From Hyaloperonospora brassicae (Eukaryota; Oomycota; Peronosporomycetes; Peronosporales; Peronosporaceae), in contig CANTFL010001467.1 in assembly GCA_947650285.1 (NCBI GenBank), positions 62,001 through 126,000 on the forward strand: a DNA stretch of 64,000 nucleotides. Direction: 5' to 3'. Position 1 is the first letter of the stretch, and each line of letters begins with the position of its first letter. This document shows positions 1 through 12,331 of the stretch, piece after piece. A model generated the notes under the pieces. The model saw only the letters and a list, made by a program, of their open reading frames with translations. It did not search any database and had not been told where the DNA came from. Position numbers and translations under genes: made by a program.

Positions 1-83
1 CTGAGCTCCAGGTAGGCTGTCAGGCGGGCTGCGATCTTGTTTTTACAGCTTTGTTAGCTGCAGAACGGTACTGATGAGCGTGA

Positions 84-1249
84 ATGCTGAGTAGAATGGG
101 CTCGCTATCTTTGGACTCGAGCTTTGAGGGAACGGCGGCTGACCGGATGAGGGCCCAACCGTCCGAGTTTGTCATTCAGAAGGAAGACTTTCCTGCACTC
201 TCAACGTTTGGACCTAGCGCTGGTGAAAAGAGCCCAGTACGATCGGCGGCAGAACTGAAGAGGCACACGAGCTTTACTTCGTCTGCTGCAGATGGCATGC
301 TATCCTCGCGGCTAGAGCAGCAGAAGGGTGGGACATCAATAGGTAGCCGTGCTGGCGGTGTGGTGCTGTCCGATTTGGGAGCAGGAAGCAGTGGCAGCAT
401 AAATCTAGGTACTGAAGCCTTCAATCATTTCCGTGCATCGCGGCACGACAAACAGGCTGCTACTGAAGAAGCTAGCAATGGCAAGCTCGACCCTAGCAAT
501 CAGTATGGGCTTTTGGGCTTGCTGCACACTATCATTCGGCCAGGTGATGACTCAAGAAAGAATCTAGCAACGGGTTGCGATCTGACGTCGCTTGGATTGA
601 ATCTTAACGCGGCAGAGTACGTTGTCCGGAAGCTAGAATGCTTCTTGTTTGGGATCGGATGATTGGACTCACTGGCCGTTGTTTGTTTTGTGATTTGTAC
701 ACTAGACCACTGCATCCAACTTTTGCATCTCCGTGGGCCGAGGAGCAGCTGACAGAGGAACCGCAGTTTTCACTGCCGACGTGTTACTACAATCAGCCGC
801 CAGTGCTTAAGACAACGCACTTGTCCAAATTCCATCTCGAGACGCTATTCTTCATATTCTACTCGATGCCCAAGGACGTGTTACAAGCCTATGCTGCGCA
901 AGAGTTGTATACTCGCGAGTGGCGGTACCACGCCGAATTGAAGACCTGGCTGAAGCGCGCATCTCCAGCTGACGCTGCTGTCGTGAACAACCATTTGAGC
1001 TCGTCGGTAGGGGGCACAAGTACTGGATCGTCAGTGGTCGCAAATGGCAATGGCAATATCGGATCCATTGGTAGTGCAATGGGATCAGGTACAGCGCCTT
1101 CATTAGCGACCAGCTCCCTTGGACCGCAGTTTCTGTACTTCAACACTGCCACATGGGAACGACGTGTCTTCACGGGGAACATCAACTCGATTAGTGCTGG
1201 TTTGTTGGGTGAAGAGGAAATTAGGGTGAAGTATAACGCATCTTCGTAA
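84..1249 (+). CDS. NOT2: CCR4-NOT complex subunit 2 (NOT2/CNOT2)
   Basis: Scaffold subunit of the CCR4-NOT deadenylase complex, which controls mRNA decay and transcription. The model joins 84-616 and 706-1249 (intron 617-705, GTACGT...CTAG) and gives 358 residues. The N-terminal part contains EFVIQKEDFPALS and SNQYGLLGLLHTII, both typical of NOT2. The splice restores GLNLNAAEPLHPTFASPW, the hallmark start of the NOT2/3/5 box, followed by PKDVLQAYAAQELYTREWRYH. A Gly/Ser-rich insert (about residues 280-325) splits the box before FLYFNTATWERR. An in-frame TGA lies just before ATG 84. The window starts only 83 bases upstream, so an upstream coding exon outside the window is possible. The gene converges on the coiled-coil gene at 1738. 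Family assignment is strong; the exact start is less certain. Confidence 0.88.
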
Positions 1250-1737
1250 AATACGACGCACCGCAACTCACCGGTTCAGCGGCTCTGGTGATCACTGTAT
1301 TGCTTGTTCGGATTATGTGTTCATTAGTGCGGCGGATGACTCGCTCGCTCCGGTCGGGTGGTGTTGATTATCGGTGATCACGTTCTCCCACCCACGGCGT
1401 CTGTCCAGGTACGTGACAAGGCCCTGATGTTGATATTGCTACCCTTCTCCTGTGGTTCCTCATCGCTTTGGTGTTGTATTTGCTGTGAAGTGTGCTAGGA
1501 TAGCTAAGGGGAGAAGACTTGCAGAGCGGCTAACGATCGTCGTCCGCAAGTCGTGCACTAAACTAATGCTGCTTCTCTCTGTCATTTCGATGCCTGCGTG
1601 TCCATGTAGTTCCTCCGTGCCTGGCCCCCGTGTTCACGCAGTTGCTGCTGATCGCAGTATGCGGAGGCTGCGCATGCACGCATTCGACAATTCTTTATCT
1701 ACGGGCCTTCATATCGGCGTCACCTATCGACTTGCGT
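1250..1737. other. Convergent intergenic region
   Basis: Lies between the NOT2 stop and the stop of the minus-strand coiled-coil gene. Short open frames occur, but none has start, splice or protein features that I trust. It probably holds the two 3' untranslated regions. Confidence 0.5.
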
Positions 1738-3124
1738 TCATCGAAGGTCATCCATAAGCTGCTTGCAACCAAGAGCGAGTTCCAGCTGCTTCAGACGCTG
1801 CCGTTGCGCCTGCACATAGGCCAGAAGCTCCGTTTTTTCAGCCTGCAGCTTTTTCGCTTGCGCTTCACTGTTTACAGCTTGCTGCTCGAGCCTTGTCGAA
1901 GCTGCGGCGTGCTTCTGTTCGAGTATTGTGACTTTGATTGTGGTCTCGAGCGTGAGTCGTTTCTCCCGTTCGTTCTGCGTTCGCTTCACGCCTTCCAATC
2001 GGGCTTGAAGTGTTCTACAGCCAACGCGGGGTACAGGTAAGAAGCTGGATGACAACTGCACTCGTTGCGAACACGAAACTTACTGGGTCTCGCGCTGACT
2101 GTCAATGACGATGGCATGCATTTTAGCACGGATCCGCGTAAACTGCAGCGTTGCAGCTGCTTCCACAGTCTTATCATTCGACTTGTGCTGGCAACTGCAA
2201 GACGACGACGACTCAGCTGGAGGTGACCGTCGCTTGGTTTGACCGCTCTCCAGAAGCTGATTCTCCCGTGTTGCAATCAAGCCTTCTTGCACTGGAGACG
2301 TTGTCTTCTTGCCTGCATCCGCAGACTCAGTCTCCCGGCTATCCTCGTGCTCGTTTGCACGGATCAAGCTTTGGAGCTCAATGATTTTCTGCAACAGCAC
2401 ATGGAAGACGCGCGTAAGCACCAACACCTTTGGACAACGCTATGGAATAACGACTCACCGTCTGCATAAGATGCTGCTCAGACGCGCGTCGCTTTTTCTC
2501 GTCTTCGAGGCTCTTGGTGAGCAACGCTACCTGCTGACGCAGCGTACAGACTTCGTCTTCACTCTCGTCCTCCTCTTCGTCCGATGGAATCGGGTGATCG
2601 GGTACATGGCCAGTAGGCCCGACTGGAATCGGACTGCTGCATCGACTGCTACGACCGAATTCAGTGGTCGGGAACATCGGAGAGAACCAACGGACGGGCG
2701 CAGTTTGGGCAGAGGTGTCTCGCTTCGCGACAGAATTGTTGTTGTCGTTGGCGAAGGCCCTCGGACTGTGGACCATGGCGACTATGGACGCTGACGCAGC
2801 GGAGCATCGACGATGAGGGCTGTACATGGCTGACCCGCATGCAGTAGGCATTGCTCGCAGTCGTTGCAACACGAGGTGAGGTGCGTCTCCTGTCTGCGGC
2901 TCGTGCATCGGTCGGACTCTGGCGGTGTTACTGCTTTTCTTGGCTGCCACTGCCTGTGAGCGCTGCAGATGAGTCGTTTTCGGTGGCCACGTGCAGCCGG
3001 GATCCATCGCTTCCGGAGCTTCGTCAAGTGTCGCTGAGACGGATGCAAGTGGTGTAGTGGACACCGCATGACCGGGCGCCCAGTCTGCCGTTGCATCCGG
3101 CAGGGCCATGCTCAAGTCTGCCAT
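1738..3124 (-). CDS. Coiled-coil protein, unassigned
   Basis: Three-exon minus-strand model: 3124-2459, 2388-2084, 2014-1738. The introns are 70 and 69 nt (GTGAGT...CAG and GTAAGT...TAG), and the phases join into 415 residues without a stop. The N-terminal third is low complexity, followed by an acidic patch (SDEEEDESEDE near residue 180). A heptad-rich stretch follows (CTLRQQVALLTKSLEDEKKR, then KIIELQSLIRANEHEDS after the first splice), and a long C-terminal coiled coil rich in Glu, Lys and Gln (TLQARLEGVKRTQNEREKRL onward). No catalytic domain is visible, so a structural or cytoskeletal/centrosomal role is only a guess. ATG 3124 follows an in-frame TAA at 3142-3140. A coiled-coil segment near 3620-3780 on the same strand could be an upstream exon if a larger intron is present. 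Confidence 0.68.
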
Positions 3125-3479
3125 GCGATGGCGAAGGCGTTATCGATCGAAGAGTGGACGAGGCCACAGCGTACAGCCCACACGCACCTCCTCTCCTCTC
3201 GATAGGAAGAGCCCACGCCCGAAAACGCCCGGCCGGCCGGACGTGGACCGAGCCGAGAAGCTGTCGAAACCTGCAGTCGTCAAGTCGCCACCCGCCAACG
3301 CGCTGACCCGAGAAAACGGCGATCGGGTTGTGCTACGTGCGAGTTTTTCGCAAACGAGCGCGCAGAGCGGAAGTTGCAAGCGGTCGATCGGTTGGCTCGA
3401 CATTTTTCGCGAAACTTCTGCGAGGCGCAAGTCAAGCGCTGAAGGCCACGCACCGCAATGCGCGCGTCCTCATAGCACG

Positions 3480-6400
3480 TCAGATGACGACAGGTCCCAA
3501 CCTGGTGGGAACTTCACGCCCTCTTTGGCGTAACGGTCCGTGGGAATGCGCTGCGGTTGTTCCCTCTTCCTCCCCAGTCGACTTGCGCTGTCTATGGTGG
3601 TACAGTTCATGGCACGTACCCGTTCGTCGCGTGCGATGTTTGCTCAGCGTCTTGTGAAAGTGCCCGGAGGCTCTGCGCATGTTGAAGTTGTTCAGCCAGT
3701 TCAGACAAAGTATCTTTGAAATCGGATACAGTTCGCCTGTGTAAGCCGTGCGACGTTTGGATGCAGCACGCACTCGTCTCGCACTATTTGTTTTGCTCGC
3801 TACGTTTGGGTCGAACTCGCTGTTATGATGGCTTCCAAGCGTGGAAGTTTCCCGCTCCAGAACAGCAGGAAACCCGTCCGATGTACAGGTGTTATCTTTG
3901 CTCGATGTAACAGAACAGAGAGGTCTCATCGTAAGTATCTCGCACCTGATCACGAGAGTATTAGCTCGAACAAAGTACGCAAGAGGAGAGAAATAAATGT
4001 CTATGACCGACTTGTGCCTCGCGTGCCTCGCGTGGCGTCAAATCTCAGTCACGAACATCAGAAAATACGACAGCGAGGTGAGATTTACAAACACTTTCTC
4101 AAGCCAACACAACTGCCTCGTTTGTCGCTCACTCAGTCGGAACGTTCTTTGAGAAAACAAGAGCAGCTCGGCGCGAAACGCGGTGAGTATCCATAACGGC
4201 ATTGTTGGTCCACGAGGAAACAACGGCAATTGCTGTAGACTGAATAGGCCTTGTGAAGTGGTCTGGTGATGGTGATGACATGCAACGATAACACCCCATC
4301 TTTCCACGAGCTGTAGAATGACATGAGAAGCTCGTACACTTGTGCACATGTCCTTCTCTCTACCGGCGTCCGCGGCGCCCGAAGTACATTTGCTTGGGGC
4401 ATTAGGCCGAATCTGATCCAGACGCTCAGCGACACTTGCAGATAAACGACCGAGAAACGACGTGCATTGAGTTTTTTGGGGGCATCGGTTGGATCTATTT
4501 GTGCAATGGTAACTCCATTCTTAGCAGCCAGCAAAAAAGGCGAACATCCTGCCAACATTTGCGTGCGGCTTAGCAAATGTGAGCCGCCATCCTGATGATC
4601 GGATTGCTAAGACGAAGACGCCATCGATAGATTCTGTGGTAAGAAACCGAAATTGTCATACAACTTTGCTCGCGTCGACCGTACCAAATGCTGCCGTGTA
4701 TGCGTTGAGGAGGCCAAAAGCTACAGCTTGGCTCGGTCGCTCTCCTTTTGTTGCGACCGACTACTTGCTTTGGATATGGAGCAATGGCGTTCAACAACTC
4801 GGGTCCAACTTCTACCTCGACACGTCGTTGATGCTGTTGTGCTCGTAGAAGTCCAGTTAAGTCGGACTTGTTGCCTTCGAAGTCGCGACAAAGTTTGTGA
4901 CATCGTCTCGTGTTGACATCGAAAGGTGTAGTTGCATGGAAAGTGTCGTGCTGGAGATGAGAAACGTCGATAGCACCGTAGACTTGAAGCACCTATTCAC
5001 ACTGTGCTGCATGAACAAAGCGGCGCTACGCCTGTCCCGTGGACGAGAGTGGCTTAACACGATGAGAAGGTGTTGAAACCGGCACTAGTCCAGCAAACGA
5101 GTCCCAGAAATCGAGAAGAAGCGACGGTATCTGTGCGCCCGTGACATTATAGCAGTCCAGACCGTATAGCTGTCTGCGATGGCGCATGCGAGTAAAGCAA
5201 AGATGAGGGATTCAGCCCAGGCAATGCAGGAAGACAGTGGCGCTATGACGATGAGATATTCGCATTCATCAACGCTGAAAGGAGCTGCTGCTGGTAGGAA
5301 TGCTGAGGGATCGCAGAGCTGAATCAGATACCCGAGCGCGAGCCGCCAATTGCCGTAAAGGTCAGATTCGTCGACAAACAATGGACGGCGAGTTTAGAGC
5401 CCGGAACTAGTGTCTGCATGAGCAAATGTATTTCTCACAAGATCTGCATGCCATCGTATTCCTGGCCCCGTACTCACGAAGCACACACGATCAATGGAAA
5501 CGCGGCCACTGATAGCGAGGCAGTCTTTCATCATGACTTGACGGTGCCTTCGTTCGATTCAGCTGCAATGATGACTCCCCAGACCGTCGCCTCAGTCATG
5601 CTCTTTGCGTCCGTGTCGAGCAGAGGTTCTTCGTATGCCGTCGAGCTTCACACGGCAGTCACAGTGTCCACACAGAGATAGTCACCACAGCTTATTACCA
5701 CTTACTTGCTCTTGTCTTCAGAAAATACAGATGTCAACTTGTTCGTGTCGGGTCCGACATCTCCCATGGGTCTCGCTTGCTCGAATGGCGACAAACACAC
5801 GTGGGAGAAAACTCCACACGCTCGAACCAGCTGTGGCAATCTCCTCGTCAACCGTAGTGCTTCTGCAATTGCACTTGGACTTTGTCGAAAGAACGAAATG
5901 TGCCTGTCTGAAGAACACTTTGGCTGACTACTATGCTGTCATGGTAGTCCTGACAACATGAGCTCCCGGCGTGGTGGCACAGTACGACACGATGGACGTG
6001 CTGGTGGTTTACGCGACTTTCCAGGTATCGATAACCAGCTGGAGAGGGCTCAAGGGATCGCAGCACGAAGGCGATCGTGAATGTTCCAGCCGTGTTGTGA
6101 CATCTCAGAGACACTGCTCGGCGCTTGCAGGCAAGAGACTTGCACTCGTGGCTGTAAGCTGCTCGCTTCACGTACAAATCCTCATCTACCCTAGCAGCAG
6201 CAGCAGCATCATGTGGTCACTCGTTCCTTGCCTTGAACAATGCAGAAACAATTTCAATCGAGGGCCGACGGTACCACACCTGTTTGCTGACGAAGAGGAG
6301 CGCTTTGGCGGTTGTGTCGAGGTCTCGTTCGTTCCCGTCACGACGCAGAGGCAGACTGTATGGTCCAAGCACGTCAAGGTGCAAAGGCCTCCACGATCCG

Positions 6401-6660
6401 AGCGAAGCGCAAGCACAGGGAACGCTATTCGCACACAAGCGACTGGTCGTCGACCCGAATCTCAACCGAGCAGCCCATCTTCAGTCCACGTTCCCTCCCC
6501 CCAGTCAGTCGTGTCGACAGCACCCACGAGTTCAGCAGCTCTCGTGTGCCACGAACGCCATTCTGCCGTCCACCTGCGTCTTCGGTCCCCTTCTCGAGAG
6601 CGGACAATGGCTGAATCACACCCCAACAAGTCGCAAGAGCATCAGCACCTCAACCTGTAG
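3480..6660 (-). CDS. Intron-rich minus-strand gene region, function not recognised
   Basis: Several minus-strand segments look coding, but I could not join them with confidence. They are: 6619-6425 (contains RELLNSWVLSTRLTGG and VEIRVDDQSLVCE); about 6400-6220 (LLFVSKQVWYRRPSIEIVSA); about 6200-5960 (AAYSHECKSLACKRRAVSLR); about 5935-5716 (ending at a GTAAGT donor after VFSEDKSK); about 5655-5540 (MTEATVWGVIIAAESN); about 4600-4515 (SPFLLAAKNG, ankyrin-like); and about 3780-3617 (TLSELAEQLQHAQSLRALSQ, coiled coil, ending at GTACGT). They may be one long gene or two. Short introns and shifting frames prevent a single model, and no family can be named. Treat the span, not the exon ends, as the claim. 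Confidence 0.35.
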
Positions 6661-7015
6661 CACCCGTTTTGCAGCAATAGCGCACTAACTGCCGCGACTC
6701 CAACCGCCGTCGTCTCTACAAGTTGCATCAGCAGCGCACTCGTGTCCCTGTCGCCCCACCAGACTGCACGTCCACGACGACGCGCTGTGTCTCGAGGCCT
6801 CTTCCGGTCGAGTGAAGCAGCCAACGCTCCGGACGGCTCGCCACTGGCCAAGTGCGGCTCGTTTTTGTGCAGTCTGTTTTCGGTCTCTCAAGCGCTTCAA
6901 CCGCAGCTGTGGCCCGGACACAGACCCCAAACACACCATCCGTTCGGGCCGTCTTTTCTGCGCCCCGGGTCAGGTCCGCTGTGGCCATCACGCGGACCCT
7001 TTCCTTCCTTTTTTT

Positions 7016-7115
7016 CTCAGTCTGTCAGTCCGTCCGTCTGCCTCTCGGCCTGTCTGCCTGTTTATCTATCGGCCTGTTTATCGACCTGTTTATCGGCCTG
7101 TCTGCCTGTGTTCAA
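7016..7115. repeat. Imperfect CTGT/CTGCCTGT-type short tandem repeat
   Basis: Pyrimidine-rich stretch in which CTGTCTGCCTG and CGGCCTGTTTAT units recur about eight times. It sits about 330 bases upstream of the receptor start codon, so it probably lies in the promoter or 5' untranslated region. Length may vary between strains. Confidence 0.7.
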
Positions 7116-7440
7116 GAAAGCACGAGCGACTGTCTTTTCTTTCCTTCGCGTGGGGCTCTGTTTTTGCGTCCGTCCTGCAATATAAACAGAAAGAGGCGGG
7201 TGCCCACCAGGCGCTGCATCAGGCGGCCCGAGCGCTGGCGTGACAAAACGTGCCCCAAAGCCCACTGCGCCAAGCGAGGAACCCGACCGCGAGAGCGTGC
7301 AAAAACGACGCGCGCGGGTCAATCGGTCTCCTCAACTCGTCCCACTGCTCCCGCACCAGTGTCTCGAGACCGATTCCACAGTTTGCAGCGCAGCGCTCGA
7401 CGTGCAGCGCCACCCACAGCCCCTCCACGCAGACGTCCCC

Positions 7441-10400
7441 ATGGCGCCGCAGTCGTCGTACACGGACAAGAGCGACCTGCGCGCGTTGACGCTCGTGTCC
7501 GCCATGTCCTCTGTGCTGTCCATCATTGGCGCCTTCTACATCATCGGCCGCTATTGGTACGCGCGCCGACTCAAAGCCAAGTTGCTCTCCGTGTACGCCG
7601 CCTCGCCCCATCATCTCGACGTGACGAAGGAGCTCATCCACGTCATTGCGTACCTGGTACGTACTTGTCCCGTCTGTAGAGCGAGAGCAAGTGAGTATTT
7701 GTGGGGTGTGTGTGTGGGTGTGTGTGGGTGCTGACCGCTTTTGGGGTTCTTGGGTGACGCCGTGTGATTTGTGTGCGATGGGGCAGGACCTGTTTGGCGC
7801 GACGGGGCGCGCGTGGGGCGTACTGCCGACCGAGACGTTCGACCAGCAAGCAGGCGAACCTGTGACCTCCGTGTGCAAGCTGCAAGCTTTCCGTACGAAA
7901 AGATTGCGCTGTTGTGACGTTTTGAGTGTGCGCACCACATGACGGGCTCTACTAACGCGCGTGACGGCTGATGTGTGATTGCTGTGGTTGTGATTGTGAT
8001 TACAATGATTGGTGTGCGGTGTGTGGGTGTCTGTGTTTTTGTTGTCGGGGTCTCTAGTGATTACGTTTGGAGATGGCGCTCCAATTGCGTGGAACTTTAT
8101 CATGACGCTCAATTTGTACCGCTGGGTGTGTATGGGCGAGGACCAGCAAATGCTCATGAAAAAGATCAAGTGGTACATTGCCAGCACGATGCTGATCGCC
8201 CTAGGCATCCCCACTGTGTGCCTCATCTGTAACAAGTTTGGTGACGCAGGTCTCTGGTGCTGGGTCGTGGTCGAACACGACTCGACCCAGGAACTCTGGT
8301 GGATGTTTGGTGCCCTTTACTTCTGGGTCATCGTAGGTGGCAGTGCCATGACTGTTTTCCTCGTGCTCGTCAAGACAAATATGAAGAGGAGACTCAAGAC
8401 GCACGTCAACGAAGATGCGAACGATGCTTATTACGCAGTGGTGCACAACCTCACCCTCTACGTTTCAAGTTTCATTTTTTGCTGGCTGCCGGCCGTGGTG
8501 CACCGTGCTTATGCTAGCTATACGGGCAAGTCGTCGTTCACACTAGACTTGCTGCATGCAGCAATCGTGCCGCTCCAAGGCTTTATAAACGCTGTCATTT
8601 ATGGCAAGTTCCACATCTGGGTCGTCCGTCACGTTCGCGAGCCCTGGATCAGTAGCGGTGCATTGTCTACGAAGAACAGCAAGGTCGTAGACGGCATGCT
8701 GCGACAATCGGTGCTATTGCGAGAACAGGAGCGCCAGCACATGGGCACAGTGGCCATCTTTGTTACAACTTTTGACATGAACTGGTCGCCGTGTCCTTTA
8801 AATTTGGAGGATTGGATCCCGGCAGGAAAAGATCTGTATGTATTTTCACTACAACATTGTGTGGAAGTGCAAGCCATAGAGCAGGTGATCCGAGGGTATC
8901 TTCTACAGGTGAATTACCCCATTGCCTATCGATCCATTACGTCAATTGCTGGAACAGCGGTGCGAGGCCACGTTCAAGATGTGGGTACCCAGTTGACTTT
9001 TGTTGTGAAGGAGACGACTGCAGTATCTAATGAGGTTGGTGTGATGTCGTTGTACAGGCGTCCGTGTGTCAAATTGTGTTTGTAAACAATGCCGACGATA
9101 CTAGCGGTAACGTGAAGCTCGATGCAGCGGATGGACGTATCTGGGCCCAGCGAAAGACATTCGATGAGGTAGTTGGCATCCCCATCCGATACTTCGGTGT
9201 GTCTATTGCATTCGTTTCGTGCAACCTCAGCACTTCAATCTCCAACGGCTCACAGCGACTCGATCGACCCATGGAAGGCGGGTTGTACGCGAAGCATGCG
9301 GTCGCCTCGAGCCTCATTCACTCCTTTTGCATGGACGCGGACCGAGCAGCAGTGGACTTTCCGAATTTGTATCACCACACGATCGTTTCTGGAAACTTGA
9401 ATTACGATATCGATATGTCAACATCGATGCTGACAGCAGCAATCGACCAAGCATACAAGGCTGCATCTTTGCAGAGTGCAACGGATATCGCGATCGACGC
9501 CCAAATCAAAGCAGTTTGCGATTCAGAGACCAGCAATAGCAAGAAGAATGCAACTTCCCAACTCGACGACTTTGAGGTGGAGGAAAGCTACGGTTGCCCT
9601 GGACGGAGTTTCCGGCGAAGCAGTCCTAGATCTTCGTCGTCAGCGAGCGATGACGGCAGGTACGAGGAGGTTTACACTTTTTGTGAGGATGGCATTCCAA
9701 TTACCATGCTCAAGTCACCCACTAAGGACCAACAGCAACTGAGTCCTCGCAAGGTCCGTGCGGACGAGCGAGATGCAGACAGTGCGGCAATTATCATCCA
9801 CGAAGAGGATGGAGAAATCGATGAGACCTTTTGGCCGACTGATTGGGCTTCTTTCTTGGACAGCCAACTACCGACACATGCTCCTGAAAACCGTCGGGCG
9901 ATATCTGTCCTAGCTTGCAAACATCGCGCCATGGATCGCCAGGCATGTAGCGACCACTTTACACCACGGAACTACAAGAAGATCCGAGATTTGATGGCGA
10001 AGTCGGATCTTGTGACTGAGAATACGGCTCGCAAGTGGCTGGAAGTGCTTCGTTACGACGAGCTGCGGGCATCAATCGAGGCGAAAGAAATTTTCACTGG
10101 ATTCGAAGAGCCTCCGATTCAGTTCTTGCCTTCCTTTCCACGCAAGATCGGTGTGGCTGCTTCGTTTTCAATGGTCGGTGAGCCCTCGTGCCAAGAACTG
10201 TTTTGCGAAACCAACGGGGAAACGCTTGGCAAGGAGTGTCGGCCGGCGTACAAGGACCGTGTCATGATACACTCCTTGAACGATACCAAGCAGCGGATCA
10301 GGAACGTCGGCTACTGGTCGTGTGAGGACATTGTAACGTCCACTCACAAACCGGTTTGTAGCATCTACGAGCTCGAGATCGACCGTTACTTCTCTTATAA

Positions 10401-11331
10401 ACTGGACGAAGCTGCAGTTGCAGACTTGCGGCAGGGCAACTATGCTTTACGCGACAAAAAAGACGTGCATGAGTTCAAGATTAAGCTAGTGAAGCTGGAT
10501 GCAAACATCTGGACGTACGGAGAGCGTGACTGTGGTTCATTCGTGCAGGTCAATGGACATCGCCGGCGCGGGCATGAATCAGCTCACTCGAGTAATCACA
10601 CCACAGGTAGACACAGCAGTCATGATGTGATTCACTCGAGCAGCAGAGCAAGTAGCACTGGATCGTCTCGACACAGTGTCCAGTTGCTGGTGAATTCCAG
10701 GAAGCCATCGATTGCACAAGCGGTCGCACGTGTGCTGCGAACGAGTCGACTACGCCCCCGCAGCACTGCAAGTTCGAGAACAGGCACATTCAACCAGCAC
10801 TCGGATCACACGGCTGGGCTGGCGGTAGCAGCACAGCCTTTAGCCGAGATCAGCGACCGTCTTTCCGCCCTCGCAGCTCCTCGAAATGAGCTGATACCAG
10901 TGGAGCCCGTAAGTATCTCGACCATTTTCCCTTTACCGTCAGAGGATATCTACGCTCTTCAGCGAAAAGTGTACGAAGTCGCCCACTTGGTGCAGAATGG
11001 CTTTCAGTCCAGCGCCCGTGTGGACGACGATGAGGAGTCCCAGTTGGCCTACACGAACTTCCGCACAGTGGCGTGGAAGGAGGCAATGTCCAATGGGGTG
11101 ACGCACTCGGCCATTACCAAGGCAGTAAACGGCGGAGTGCACATCGCGATCAGTATCGAAGCCGAAAAGGGGTTTGGCGGTCAAGGCGTGTTATGCCTGA
11201 AAGAGTCGGACTTGATCACGCACGCCGCGCCTGTGATTTGCGAGGCTGTGCCGATCCCGTTCGATGTGATTTTGACGTGGGGAGGCAGGCACGTCGGCTA
11301 TCTTCATGGCGATGTCTTGTGCTCTATGTAG
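7441..11331 (+). CDS. Seven-helix receptor fused to an inositol polyphosphate 5-phosphatase-like domain
   Basis: Model 7441-7656, 7787-7892, 8058-9022, 9058-11331 (1186 residues). The first two introns are well supported. The third (about 35 nt) has alternative in-phase donors at 9005 and 9035. The N-terminus is a cAMP-receptor-like 7TM: TM1 SAMSSVLSIIGAFYIIGRYW, a TM3 block with CKLQAFLITFGDGAPIAW, TM6 SFIFCWLPAVVHRAYA and TM7 near PLQGFINAVIYGKF. From about residue 340 a 5-phosphatase fold follows: AIFVTTFDMNW, KDLYVFSLQHC, YFGVSIAFVSC, SGNLNYDID (540-548), FTGFEEPPIQFLPSF, RPAYKDRV (824-831) and STHKPV (857-862). A Ser-rich insert separates the motifs, and a C-terminal region of unknown type follows. 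It is probably a membrane receptor acting on phosphoinositide signalling. Key residues differ from active enzymes (see findings). TAG 11329-11331 ends the frame, but protein-like frames continue downstream. Confidence 0.82.
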
Positions 11332-12331
11332 ATGGCATTCTTGGCGATACCATTCGTGCTGGCACAAAAGCTCTTGACTCCGTTCCGACGCGATACTTTT
11401 CGCTTCGCAGTGTTCGATTCCATCAGCAAACTGTTCGAGCGAAAGCGAGTGCCAAACTTGATGTGCTCTCGATTCTCGAGGGGCCCATCAAAACTTGAGC
11501 GTTTTCATGGGTTGCAGCTGGCTTTCACGGAGCTGAACTCGACCTCAAACGCTTTGCGCGTGACTGTTCGTCGTCTCAGATGAAGCAGGCGTCGACATTG
11601 ACATCGACGGCACCCGCAAAGCTCAGGTATGACGATTGGCCGACGCTCTTGCTGCCCAGGACGCATGTTCGCAGGCAGCTAAGCTGAGACTGCTGGTCGT
11701 GGCAAAGGCTGAGTAGACCCCGATCACTGCCCCTGGCATTCTTCGTTCGTCGGCAGTTTGAATCGCTCATGGATTACTTTCTGCAGCCACTGGTGCGAAC
11801 TTCATGCGCTTGAGCCAAGCTACGAACTCGATCCGTTCTCGTCGCTTCACGTGCAACTGCTCGGTCACAACTAACTAAACCATCCCAGTCAGTGTTCTGT
11901 CGACTTGCCAGGTCAAAGGCTTGAAGCGGCGACATTTTCGTGATCGCGGCAATCAACATTGGGTTCTGGCACAATTTGCTTGACGGCGCGCAGTCGACTG
12001 CCGTCCATTGGTGGCGCAGTTAGGCATTTGGACCCGTGTGGAGTCTGCACTGATGCAGGTGTTCCCTCATTTCAGGTTGACGTCGGCCTAGCTCGACTCC
12101 AGCAACAAACAACGATACAATGTGTCAGACGTGATCACTACCCATGGACAGGATTGTCAGCGCACAAAATGAGATAGCATTGATGCTAGAAAGGGAAAAC
12201 GTTATAGCGGGAAACAACGTGTATGCAAGTTGCACAGGAAACTTGGTGGCTGTAGCCAGGCAGATCGAGAGGTCTGCGACCACATCTTCCGCCACAGCGC
12301 GTGCCAATGCGCTTACTGATGTCCGAGCAGC
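11332..12331. other. Region with protein-like remnants, no gene called
   Basis: Downstream of the receptor stop the same frame stays open for 83 codons. Another frame (11320-11700) reads protein-like through a TGA at 11496-11498. At 12144-12360 a plus frame (ALMLERENVIAGNNVYASC) also looks coding. These could be 3' exons, a frameshifted extension of the receptor gene, or chance. I could not find splice pairs that restore one frame. Confidence 0.3.

Noticed and set aside
4570..4992. 140-codon minus frame as a stand-alone gene
   Set aside because: Composition is poor. Alternative frames in the same span look better in pieces, so only the wider region is noted.
7219..8235. 338-codon minus frame
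   Set aside because: Covers receptor exons and introns in antisense; His/Thr-rich run comes from a TG repeat in an intron.
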